From positions 1 through 11,435 of the forward strand of contig CAMWHN010000039.1 in assembly GCA_947174085.1 (NCBI GenBank): a stretch of DNA of 11,435 bases, in the 5' to 3' direction. Each line of letters opens with the position of its first letter. Position 1 is the first letter of the stretch. The notes beneath the pieces were generated by a model. The model was not told the DNA's origin, searched no databases, and saw only the letters and a program-made list of their open reading frames with translations. The stretch comes from an uncultured Ruminococcus sp. Its GTDB lineage: Bacteria; Bacillota; Clostridia; Oscillospirales; Ruminococcaceae. This document shows, piece after piece, positions 1-5,939 of the stretch. Made by a program: the position numbers and the translations under genes.

Positions 1-97
1 CAGTAATATTACTAGTTTTTATATATTATATACAAGAACAGCTCCCTTATTTTAGAATATTTCACAAAATTTTGATTACCTAATTTTTGTAATAAAT

Positions 98-204
98 TCT
101 AAATTTTATGTCTGGAAAATATTGTTTCTTGACATTTTGCATAAATAATATTATAATTAGTTTATGCTTTACAGCAAAAAAATCTAAATTTTATATCCAG
201 AAAG
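98..204 (+). repeat. Imperfect direct repeat flanking the CAP-gene promoter
   Basis: Two 22-bp copies, at 98-119 and 183-204, share the exact 12-mer TCTAAATTTTAT and agree at 18 of 22 positions; the differences are transitions. One copy lies just upstream of the -35 box and the other runs from the leader into the Shine-Dalgarno site, so they bracket the promoter at 129-157. They could be paired regulator sites, or chance similarity in very AT-rich DNA. Apart from this repeat and the promoter I see no gene in 1-216. Confidence 0.45.
129..157 (+). promoter_or_regulatory. Consensus SigA-type promoter of the CAP-domain gene
   Basis: TTGACA at 129-134 and TATAAT at 152-157 are both perfect consensus hexamers with an ideal 17-nt spacer. 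The start point should fall near 164, giving a leader of about 53 nt before the ATG at 217. The match predicts strong housekeeping transcription. Confidence 0.88.
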
Positions 205-216
205 GAGTTAATTCTC

Positions 217-1116
217 ATGAAAACAAAAAAATTAATTGCAAGTGTCTGCGCTGTTTTACTAACAGTGTCAACTGGAATGGCATGTACTGTTAGTTCTGTA
301 CAGGCATTCGCAAAAGAATCTAATTCTGTAAATATTACAAATATTTCTTTACAGGATTATGCAAATGAAGTCGCTTCTCTTGTGAATCAGGAACGTGCTA
401 AACAAGGTTTAAACGCTTTGCAAGTAATTCCGGCTTTGAACAGTGCCGGCGAAAAACGTTCACAAGAACTAGTTACACTATTTTCGCATACTCGTCCAGA
501 TGGTTCTAACTGTGCAACTGTTCTGAATGAATTTGGTGTCACTTGGAAGACTTCAGGTGAAAATATTGCTTATGGCTATGCTACTCCAGAAGCCGTTATG
601 ACTGGTTGGATGAACTCTTCTGGACATAGAGCAAATATTTTAAATGCAAATTTTGATTCTATTGGTATTGGTGTTGTCTCTGAAAATGGTGTGCTGTACT
701 GGACACAAGTTTTCACAGGCGGTACGTCTGCTAATACACCAAGCATAACAACACCTACAACAACACCAAATGTAACACCATCTGTGCCAGATAAGCCAAC
801 ACAAGATAATTCCCAAAATAATCAAGATAATAATGCTGTTCCCTCACAGCCAGTAACAACTCCTTGTATTGGTGACAACTGCCCTGTGATTATCTGCAAG
901 GACGGCACTTGCACAATTAATGGAAAATCTTGCAGTTTACAGGACTTATTATCTGAACTAAATCATAATTCTGATAGTACTTGCAAAGATAATACTTGTG
1001 TAATTAATGGAAAAACTTGCAATAGTAAAGATTTATTATCTGCACTAGGTCAGAATTGCGAAAATAATAATTGCAATTCTAATATTCTTGAATCTATACT
1101 TAAAAACTGTAAGTAA
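217..1116 (+). CDS. Secreted CAP/SCP-domain protein with cysteine-rich repeat tail
   Basis: A 299-residue exported protein. Residues 1-32 form a signal peptide (KTKK basic start, hydrophobic core, AFA before the likely cleavage at 32/33). Residues about 46-168 are a CAP (SCP/PR-1, YkwD-like) domain: NQERAKQGL at the start, His91 in the FSHTRPDG motif, Glu115 in GENIA, WMNSSGHRANIL with His137, then IGIGVV and WTQVF. The family's cavity residues His-Glu-His are therefore kept. Residues 170-216 are a Thr/Pro/Gln/Asn-rich linker. Residues 217-298 hold 11 cysteines in repeated CX4C units, a part I do not recognise. The ATG has AAAGGAG at 201-207, 9 nt upstream. Bacterial CAP proteins are mostly of unknown biochemical function, so the fold is certain and the role is not; an extracellular or wall-associated place is inferred. 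It stands alone between its own promoter and a probable terminator. Confidence 0.95.
   Translation: MKTKKLIASVCAVLLTVSTGMACTVSSVQAFAKESNSVNITNISLQDYANEVASLVNQERAKQGLNALQVIPALNSAGEKRSQELVTLFSHTRPDGSNCATVLNEFGVTWKTSGENIAYGYATPEAVMTGWMNSSGHRANILNANFDSIGIGVVSENGVLYWTQVFTGGTSANTPSITTPTTTPNVTPSVPDKPTQDNSQNNQDNNAVPSQPVTTPCIGDNCPVIICKDGTCTINGKSCSLQDLLSELNHNSDSTCKDNTCVINGKTCNSKDLLSALGQNCENNNCNSNILESILKNCK
865..1113 (+). repeat. Tandem CX4C cysteine-rich module in the CAP protein tail
   Basis: Protein residues 217-299. Four CX4C pairs start at Cys217, Cys227, Cys256 and Cys281. The second and third are full units of the form CKDxTCxINGKxC followed by a short leucine helix (LQDLLSEL, SKDLLSAL), with a 29-residue period. 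The fourth lacks the NGKxC arm but keeps the helix (SNILESIL) and ends in NCK. The first is only a CX4C stub. The pattern suggests small disulfide-pinned hairpin-helix units on an exported protein; metal binding is an alternative. No known domain name comes to mind. Confidence 0.75.
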
Positions 1117-1126
1117 TGGTTTTATG

Positions 1127-1165
1127 AAAAAATATCCTGCTAAATTATTTGGCATGATATTTTTT
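1127..1165 (+). terminator. Probable terminator after the CAP-domain gene
   Basis: Arms 1127-1136 (AAAAAATATC) and 1156-1165 (GATATTTTTT) pair over 10 bp. After one mismatch, TGC and GCA extend the stem inward. The T-run forms the descending arm. The stem is AT-rich and so weaker than the other terminators here, but it lies 10 nt after the stop codon. Confidence 0.62.
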
Positions 1166-1237
1166 ATAAATGCTTTTAAGGCAAAAAATTATTTTTATGT
1201 ATAACAGAGAAATTTTTTAGAAATATTTTCAAAACAC

Positions 1238-1266
1238 TTGTATTTTTTTTCATTCTCCTGTATAAT
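1238..1266 (+). promoter_or_regulatory. Promoter of the LRR-dockerin gene
   Basis: TTGTAT at 1238-1243 and a perfect TATAAT at 1261-1266 are 17 nt apart, with a T-rich spacer start. This places the start point near 1273, about 25 nt before the ATG at 1298. It also rules out translation from the upstream in-frame TTG at 1238, which is the -35 box itself. Confidence 0.75.
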
Positions 1267-1297
1267 TAATTTCAACAATTTGAAAGGAAGAAAAATT

Positions 1298-2629
1298 ATG
1301 AAAAAATTTACAAGCAGATATATTGCAATTCTCATGGCTGGTTTTCTGATGTGTTCCAGTGCGGAGTTATTGCCAAATCAGATTTCAACAAGTCTGACAG
1401 CTCATGCTTATGATATGGTTAATGGTACAGATGGGTTACAATATCATGTTTATGATGATTATGCTGTTGTTGTGAAAGCCACAGAAGAAAAAATCTGGGT
1501 TGTTATTCCAGATGAATTCCAGAAAGAAGATGGCACAGTTGTTCCTGTTACTGAAATTGCTAGCCGTGCCTTTGAGGGCGAAAAAACCATTACAGATTTA
1601 ATTCTTGGTGCGAATGTGATTCGTATCGGAGCGGCAGCTTTTGCAAATTGTACAAATCTGGCAACTGCTACATTTAACGAGGGGTTGGAAGAAATCGGAC
1701 AACAGGCTTTCGATGGCTGTGGATTTGAGGAAATTACACTTCCCACTACTCTCAAAGAAATATTCTGGGCTTTTCCCAACAGTCCTAATTTGCGTTCTGT
1801 AAATTTTCTTGGTGGCAATGAATTAGTAATTAGAAACAGTAGTTTCGCTTTGTGCAAAGCATTAGAAACTGTTACTATGGGAGATGGTGTCGCCGAAATT
1901 GGTGAAAATTGCTTCACACAATGTTCCAATCTGAAAACAGTACAATTATCACCAACATTGAAAACACTTGGGGCTTATGCATTTAGAGGTTGTGCTTTAG
2001 AGCAAGTAAAAATTCCTGACAGTGTAGAAACAATTGGAGAATATGCGTTTAGCCAATGCAATTTGACTAAAGTTACATTACATGAGGGTTTGAAAATAAT
2101 AAAAGCTGATGCATTCTATTCTAATACAAGTTTAACAGAGATTACAATCCCATCTACTGTAGAAGAAATCGGAAGCGATACTTTTCAAGATAACAAGAAT
2201 TTAGAATCTATTACATTTTTAGGCATGAATACAGTGCTATATTCACTAAGGTTGCCAGAAACAACTTTAATTCGTGGCTATGAGGGTTCAACAGCACAAG
2301 CTTATGCAGAGAAAAATGGCAATTCATTTGAAGTTATCAGCTCCAATTTAGAACCAGAACCGCCAACAGATACAATAGACATTTTACTCGGTGACGTAAA
2401 CGATGACAAAAAAATAAATGCAGAAGACGCTTCTAATATTCTTATTGCGGCTGCCTTAATTGGTGCAGGCAATGACAGCGGTTTAACACCTGAACAAATA
2501 AAATCCGCTGATGTAAATCATGATGACAGTGTTAACGCAAGTGACGCTTCTCTTGTTCTTGCATATGCCGCTTATATTGGAGCTGGTGGCAACATCAGTT
2601 CAGAAGAATATTTTGCAAGTGCAGAATAA
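1298..2629 (+). CDS. Secreted BspA-type leucine-rich-repeat protein with C-terminal type I dockerin
   Basis: A 443-residue exported protein. The signal peptide covers residues 1-37, with probable cleavage after AHA. Residues about 65-345 are BspA/TpLRR-type (LRR_5) repeats of roughly 22-24 residues, with the recurring pattern L..I....F..C..L..v.lp..v..Ig..aF, for example IPDSVETIGEYAFSQC. After a short Pro/Glu linker, residues 361-430 form a type I dockerin with two calcium loops. Loop 1 uses Asp366, Asn368, Asp370, Asn374, Asp377; loop 2 uses Asp405, Asn407, Asp409, Asn413, Asp416. Each is followed by a helix ending in IGAG. Dockerins bind cohesins of cellulosome or amylosome scaffolds, so this protein should be scaffold-attached. 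No catalytic domain is seen; BspA-type repeats usually mediate protein, host or substrate binding, so an adhesin or accessory role is inferred. The ATG follows AAAGGAAG (1283-1290) by 7 nt. Confidence 0.95.
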   Translation: MKKFTSRYIAILMAGFLMCSSAELLPNQISTSLTAHAYDMVNGTDGLQYHVYDDYAVVVKATEEKIWVVIPDEFQKEDGTVVPVTEIASRAFEGEKTITDLILGANVIRIGAAAFANCTNLATATFNEGLEEIGQQAFDGCGFEEITLPTTLKEIFWAFPNSPNLRSVNFLGGNELVIRNSSFALCKALETVTMGDGVAEIGENCFTQCSNLKTVQLSPTLKTLGAYAFRGCALEQVKIPDSVETIGEYAFSQCNLTKVTLHEGLKIIKADAFYSNTSLTEITIPSTVEEIGSDTFQDNKNLESITFLGMNTVLYSLRLPETTLIRGYEGSTAQAYAEKNGNSFEVISSNLEPEPPTDTIDILLGDVNDDKKINAEDASNILIAAALIGAGNDSGLTPEQIKSADVNHDDSVNASDASLVLAYAAYIGAGGNISSEEYFASAE

Positions 2630-2653
2630 TCTTAAAAAATTAATTTAAATTTT

Positions 2654-2683
2654 AAAAAGCTCTGTCACGGCAGAGCTTTTTTT
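2654..2683 (+). terminator. Rho-independent terminator after the LRR-dockerin gene
   Basis: Perfect 11-bp stem, AAAAAGCTCTG (2654-2664) with CAGAGCTTTTT (2671-2681). The loop is 6 nt and the T-run continues to 2683. It begins 24 nt after the stop codon and ends 22 nt before the pckG -35 box, so it isolates the two units. Confidence 0.9.
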
Positions 2684-2705
2684 CATAAGAATCTAACACA
2701 AGCTA

Positions 2706-2734
2706 TTGACAAAGTTTTAAAACTATGCTAAAAT
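2706..2734 (+). promoter_or_regulatory. Promoter of pckG with extended -10
   Basis: TTGACA at 2706-2711 is perfect. TAAAAT at 2729-2734 follows after 17 nt, and TG at 2726-2727 makes an extended -10. The start point falls near 2741. A second perfect TTGACA at 2749-2754 has only a poor -10 (TACACA, 2772-2777) and is better read as part of the inverted repeat just downstream. Confidence 0.8.
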
Positions 2735-2739
2735 AAATA

Positions 2740-2769
2740 TGTCAAGTATTGACAAGTGTATTTGATACA
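2740..2769 (+). promoter_or_regulatory. Candidate operator: two inverted repeats in the pckG leader
   Basis: TGTCAA-GTA-TTGACA (2740-2754) is a perfect 6-3-6 inverted repeat sitting on the predicted start point. TGTAT-TTG-ATACA (2757-2769) is a perfect 5-3-5 repeat two bases further on. Both begin TGT, end ACA and have a 3-nt centre. Their place directly after the -10 box suits a repressor. The regulator is unknown, and short palindromes do arise by chance in such DNA. Confidence 0.45.
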
Positions 2770-2797
2770 AGTACACAAAATTGAATTTATTGAATTT

Positions 2798-2804
2798 AAG
2801 GAGG
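2798..2804 (+). promoter_or_regulatory. Shine-Dalgarno site fixing the pckG start
   Basis: AAGGAGG lies 9 nt before the ATG at 2814. An in-frame TTG at 2781 would lengthen the protein by 11 residues, but this strong site would then lie inside the coding region, so 2814 is chosen. Confidence 0.9.
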
Positions 2805-2813
2805 ACTAAACCA

Positions 2814-4640
2814 ATGGCTTTAGAAGGCGCACTGACGACAAATCAGAAAGTTTTGGACTGGGTTCAAGAAATGGTTGACTTATGCAAACCAGACAAAGTA
2901 GTTTGGATTGACGGTTCACAAGAGCAGTTAGACGCTCTTACAAAGGAAGTAACATCTTTACCAGATGGCGACCCAAACAAAATGTATTATTTAAATCAGG
3001 AAAAACTCCCTGGTTGTCTGTATCACAGAACGGCTGTGAATGACGTTGCTCGTGTAGAAGACAGAACATTTATTTGTACTAAAACAAAAGAAGATGCAGG
3101 TCCTACAAATAACTGGATGGATCCACAAGAAATGTATGCAAAATTAACACCTATGTATGATGGCGTTATGAAAGGGCAAACAATGTATGTTATCCCATAT
3201 TCTATGGGTCCTGTTACTTCCCCAATTTCCAAAGTTGGTGTAGAACTGACAGATTCTATTTATGTTGTTCTGAACATGAATATTATGACAAGAATGGGCA
3301 AAGCTGCATTTGATAAGTTAGGAGATTCTAACGACTTTGTAAGAGGTCTGCACTCCAAAGCACAAGTAAACCCTGAAAATAGATATATTGTACAGTTCCC
3401 AGAAGATAATACAATTTGGTCTATTAACTCTGCTTACGGCGGTAATGTAATTTTATCTAAAAAATGCTTTGCTTTAAGAATTGCATCTTTCCAAGGCAAA
3501 AATGAAGGTTGGATGGCTGAACATATGTTAATTTTAGGCGTTCAGAAACCGGACGGCGATACAAAATATGTTTGTGCTGCATTCCCATCAGCTTGTGGTA
3601 AGACAAATCTTGCTATGCTGATTCCACCAGAGGGCTATTTGAAAAACGGCTATAAAGTATTCACAGTTGGTGATGATATTGCATGGCTCAAACCGGGTGA
3701 AGACGGCAGATTATATGCAATTAACCCAGAAAATGGATTCTTCGGCGTTGCTCCTGGTACAAATGAAAAATCTAATTTCAATGCATTGGCATCTACAAAG
3801 AAAAATGCAATTTTCACAAACGTTGCATTAAATAACGATGATAACACAGTATGGTGGGAAAAATTGTCTAAAAATCCGCCTAAGAATGCAACAGAATGGA
3901 CTGGTAACGTTGTTGACGGCGAAGCTTATACAGCAGAGGGTAAAACTCTTGCACACCCTAATTCCAGATTTACAGCTCCAGCACAGAATTGCCCTTGCTT
4001 GTCACCAGAATTTGATAACCCACAGGGTGTACCTGTATCTGCAATTATTTTCGGTGGCAGACGTGCTTCTACAACACCATTAGTATATCAATCTTTTGAT
4101 TGGACACATGGTACTTATATTGGTTCTGCGGTATCTTCTGAAACAACGGCTGCTGCTACTGGTGCAGTTGGTGTTCTGAGACATGACCCAATGGCTATGA
4201 AGCCATTTATTGGCTATAACGTTGGTGACTACTGGAATCACTGGCTTGAAATGGGCGAAACGCTTGGCGATAAAGCACCTAAGATTTTCAATGTCAACTG
4301 GTTTAAGCAGGACGAAAATGGCAATTTCATTTGGCCTGGTTTCGGCGATAATATGAGAGTTCTTGACTGGATTATTAAACGCTGTGAGGGTGAAGTTGAC
4401 GCTGATGAAACAGCTATCGGCTACTTACCTAAGAAAGAAGATATTAATCTTGAGGGTATCGAAGACGAAGTAACTCCAGAAATTCTGGATAAATTACTTG
4501 ACGTTGATAAAGAACTTTGGACAAAAGAAATTGCTGAAATGCGCAGATATTATGATGAAGATATTGCTGCAAAAGGCGGTCGTGTACCACAGGCTCTGAG
4601 AGATACACTTGACAAAATTGAAGCTCGTTTGAACGGCTGA
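2814..4640 (+). CDS. pckG: Phosphoenolpyruvate carboxykinase (GTP)
   Basis: A 608-residue cytoplasmic enzyme, a normal length for the GTP-dependent family (about 600-620). It interconverts oxaloacetate + GTP and PEP + CO2 + GDP. In fermentative anaerobes the carboxylating direction often feeds succinate formation, though gluconeogenesis is also possible; direction cannot be told from sequence. Visible family motifs include YHRTAVNDVARVEDRTF (70-86), the P-loop FPSACGKTN (257-265) with the family's reactive Cys261 and Lys263, Mn-site candidates Lys216/217, His237 (MAEHM) and Asp287/288 (GDDIAWL), FGGRR (413-417) for substrate binding, the mobile lid region around SETTAAATG (442-450), and HDPMAMKPFIGYN and NVNWFKQDENG in the C-terminal half. 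The CACGK-type P-loop and the length separate it from the unrelated ATP-type PckA (about 530 residues). It has its own promoter, a possible leader operator and its own terminator. Confidence 0.98.
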   Translation: MALEGALTTNQKVLDWVQEMVDLCKPDKVVWIDGSQEQLDALTKEVTSLPDGDPNKMYYLNQEKLPGCLYHRTAVNDVARVEDRTFICTKTKEDAGPTNNWMDPQEMYAKLTPMYDGVMKGQTMYVIPYSMGPVTSPISKVGVELTDSIYVVLNMNIMTRMGKAAFDKLGDSNDFVRGLHSKAQVNPENRYIVQFPEDNTIWSINSAYGGNVILSKKCFALRIASFQGKNEGWMAEHMLILGVQKPDGDTKYVCAAFPSACGKTNLAMLIPPEGYLKNGYKVFTVGDDIAWLKPGEDGRLYAINPENGFFGVAPGTNEKSNFNALASTKKNAIFTNVALNNDDNTVWWEKLSKNPPKNATEWTGNVVDGEAYTAEGKTLAHPNSRFTAPAQNCPCLSPEFDNPQGVPVSAIIFGGRRASTTPLVYQSFDWTHGTYIGSAVSSETTAAATGAVGVLRHDPMAMKPFIGYNVGDYWNHWLEMGETLGDKAPKIFNVNWFKQDENGNFIWPGFGDNMRVLDWIIKRCEGEVDADETAIGYLPKKEDINLEGIEDEVTPEILDKLLDVDKELWTKEIAEMRRYYDEDIAAKGGRVPQALRDTLDKIEARLNG

Positions 4641-4657
4641 TTATTTTAAAAATGCAG

Positions 4658-4695
4658 ATAATTTCCCTGTTTTGTGACAGGGAAATTATTTTTTT
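4658..4695 (+). terminator. Rho-independent terminator after pckG
   Basis: A perfect 13-bp stem pairs 4658-4670 (ending TTTCCCTGT) with 4677-4689 (starting ACAGGGAAA). The loop is TTTGTG and a T-run extends to 4695. It starts 17 nt after the stop codon. Confidence 0.93.
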
Positions 4696-4737
4696 CGTGA
4701 ATAATACTAATTTTTAAATTCTTAATTTGTTTAAATA

Positions 4738-4787
4738 TTACAAAAAAATTAGAAACGATTGCAATTTTTATGTGAGTGTGATATAAT
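4738..4787 (+). promoter_or_regulatory. Promoter of the zinc-ribbon/Sel1 gene, with A-tract upstream
   Basis: TTGCAA at 4759-4764 and perfect TATAAT at 4782-4787 have a 17-nt spacer, with TG at 4779-4780 forming an extended -10. An A7 tract in TTACAAAAAAATT (4738-4750) may act as an UP element. The leader from about 4794 is 45 nt. The -35, the start of the spacer and the TGTGATATAAT block are nearly the same as in the promoter at 10060-10088. Confidence 0.82.
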
Positions 4788-4804
4788 AAAAATAATAAAA
4801 TTCA

Positions 4805-4817
4805 GATGCTTGGCATC
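4805..4817 (+). other. Small leader hairpin before the Sel1-gene Shine-Dalgarno
   Basis: GATGC-TTG-GCATC is a perfect 5-bp stem with a 3-nt loop. It lies in the untranslated leader, 5 nt before the AAAAGGAG site (4823-4830). It could steady the mRNA 5' end or tune ribosome access. It has no T-run, so it is not a terminator, and it is too small for a known riboswitch. Confidence 0.4.
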
Positions 4818-4838
4818 GTATAAAAAGGAGTTGCAATA

Positions 4839-5873
4839 ATGGCACAGAAAACTTGTTATAGTTGTGGCGCAAGACTAGCGAATAATCAAGTTAGTTGTAA
4901 GAATTGTGGCGCACATCAATGGCGCAAAGGTACGGACAAAATGAGCATTGACAAGCTCAAAGAATTTGCTGACGAAGAATATCGTCAAGGCAGATTAGGC
5001 ACGTCAGAAGAACATAATCGACATATGGAAAAATCTATGTTTTTATATTCGATTATTGTGGAAAAAATTACTTATATGGCTCCCAAAATGGAAGCAATTG
5101 AACCAATGGAGCGTTGTATTCACATGTTAGAGTATATTCTCATGCAAGAAAGACGTGCAAGTTTCTTAGGTGACGAAAGAAGACAAGCTCGTTACAGAGA
5201 ATTACTGGATAAAATTACAAATTCCAAAGATAATCTTGTGTATGAACGCATGGAAAAAGCACATGCAAATGAACAAGTAAATCAAGTGAAACAAGCTGTT
5301 ACAGCTCCTGAATCAGTTGCTGTCGAACAACCTGTATTAGAAAATTTGCAAGCACAGCCTGCACCAGTTTCAGCACCTGCTCCTGCACCTGAACCTGTTC
5401 GTGATGCATTAGATGATTTAGTTGACTATGCATTGTTTATCGTAGAGGGCATGGACGAAATGGGAAGCTGGACGTTCTTAGGTAAGCCAAGAACGAAAAA
5501 CTATATGACAAGTATGCTTGGTTTCCTGCGTGATATTAAAGGACGTATGGATACACTGGAACAAAAAGAAAAAGATGTACTTTTGCATGTTATGTTCCAA
5601 GTTGCGGATAGTTATAAAAATGGTACTTATCCGTTCCCACAGAATCCAGACAGAGCGATTGCATGGCATACAGAAGCTTCTAACAGAGGTCTTGTATTAT
5701 CACATCTTGCTATTGGTGAAATTTATCTGAACGGCAGCGGCGGTATGCGTCCACAGCCAGAAAAGGCTTTGGAATGGTATCAAAAAGCTCTTGACGCAAA
5801 TAGTTCAGAAAAAATTAATGACTATGCAGAAGCCGCTATTGAGCATATTAAATATACTATGAATAATCGCTAA
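4839..5873 (+). CDS. Zinc-ribbon protein with C-terminal Sel1-like repeats, function unknown
   Basis: A 344-residue protein with no signal peptide or membrane segment, so probably cytoplasmic. Residues 6-23 are a short zinc ribbon with two CXXC knuckles (Cys6/Cys9 and Cys20/Cys23). Residues about 33-150 are charged and helical, rich in Glu, Arg, Met and Lys. Residues about 160-187 are a Pro/Ala/Val/Gln linker including APAPAPEP. Residues about 190-245 are helical. Residues about 247-320 fit two Sel1-type (TPR-like) repeats: A-DSYKNG followed by NPDRAIAWHTEASNRG, then AIGEIYLNGSGG followed by QPEKALEWYQKALDA. Sel1 repeats act in protein-protein contacts, and the ribbon could bind protein or nucleic acid. 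A scaffold or regulatory role is inferred only; I recognise no named family for the whole. The ATG follows AAAAGGAG by 8 nt. Transcribed alone, between its own promoter and a strong terminator. Confidence 0.92.
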   Translation: MAQKTCYSCGARLANNQVSCKNCGAHQWRKGTDKMSIDKLKEFADEEYRQGRLGTSEEHNRHMEKSMFLYSIIVEKITYMAPKMEAIEPMERCIHMLEYILMQERRASFLGDERRQARYRELLDKITNSKDNLVYERMEKAHANEQVNQVKQAVTAPESVAVEQPVLENLQAQPAPVSAPAPAPEPVRDALDDLVDYALFIVEGMDEMGSWTFLGKPRTKNYMTSMLGFLRDIKGRMDTLEQKEKDVLLHVMFQVADSYKNGTYPFPQNPDRAIAWHTEASNRGLVLSHLAIGEIYLNGSGGMRPQPEKALEWYQKALDANSSEKINDYAEAAIEHIKYTMNNR

Positions 5874-5877
5874 GTCA

Positions 5878-5912
5878 AAAAAACACTTCTGGATTTTTCA
5901 GAAGTGTTTTTT
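5878..5912 (+). terminator. Strong rho-independent terminator between the Sel1 and acetyltransferase genes
   Basis: A 14-bp stem pairs 5878-5891 (ending ACACTTCTG) with 5899-5912 (starting CAGAAGTGT). The loop is GATTTTT and the descending arm ends in a T7 run. It starts 4 nt after the Sel1-gene stop and ends 27 nt before the next ATG. Confidence 0.92.
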
Positions 5913-5928
5913 GCAAATTTATCTAATC

Positions 5929-5934
5929 AGGAGG
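5929..5934 (+). promoter_or_regulatory. Shine-Dalgarno site fixing the acetyltransferase start
   Basis: AGGAGG lies 5 nt before the ATG at 5940. The longer in-frame reading from a GTG at 5904 would start inside the terminator stem and has no ribosome site, so it is rejected. Confidence 0.88.
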
Positions 5935-5939
5935 TTTTT

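Noticed and set aside
2..13. Perfect 12-bp palindrome AGTAATATTACT, containing TAATATTAC, the nick-site nonamer of circoviruses and geminiviruses.
   Set aside because: There is no Rep gene and no GC stem around it. A short AT-only palindrome in AT-rich intergenic DNA is expected by chance.
1238..1297. Longer start (TTG at 1238) for the LRR-dockerin protein.
   Set aside because: It lies on the promoter, has no ribosome site and would put 20 residues before a standard signal peptide.
1459..1929. A 156-codon frame on the - strand inside the LRR gene.
   Set aside because: It mirrors the repeated LRR coding pattern and has no start signals or family likeness.
1298..2629. Possible bacterial defence or effector role for the LRR protein.
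   Set aside because: The signal peptide and dockerin point to an extracellular scaffold role; no partner gene suggests defence.
2749..2777. Second pckG promoter, TTGACA 2749 with TACACA 2772.
   Set aside because: The -10 is poor, and the -35 is fully explained as one arm of the inverted repeat.
2781..2813. Longer start (TTG at 2781) for pckG.
   Set aside because: The strong AAGGAGG would be inside the gene; ATG at 2814 has ideal spacing.
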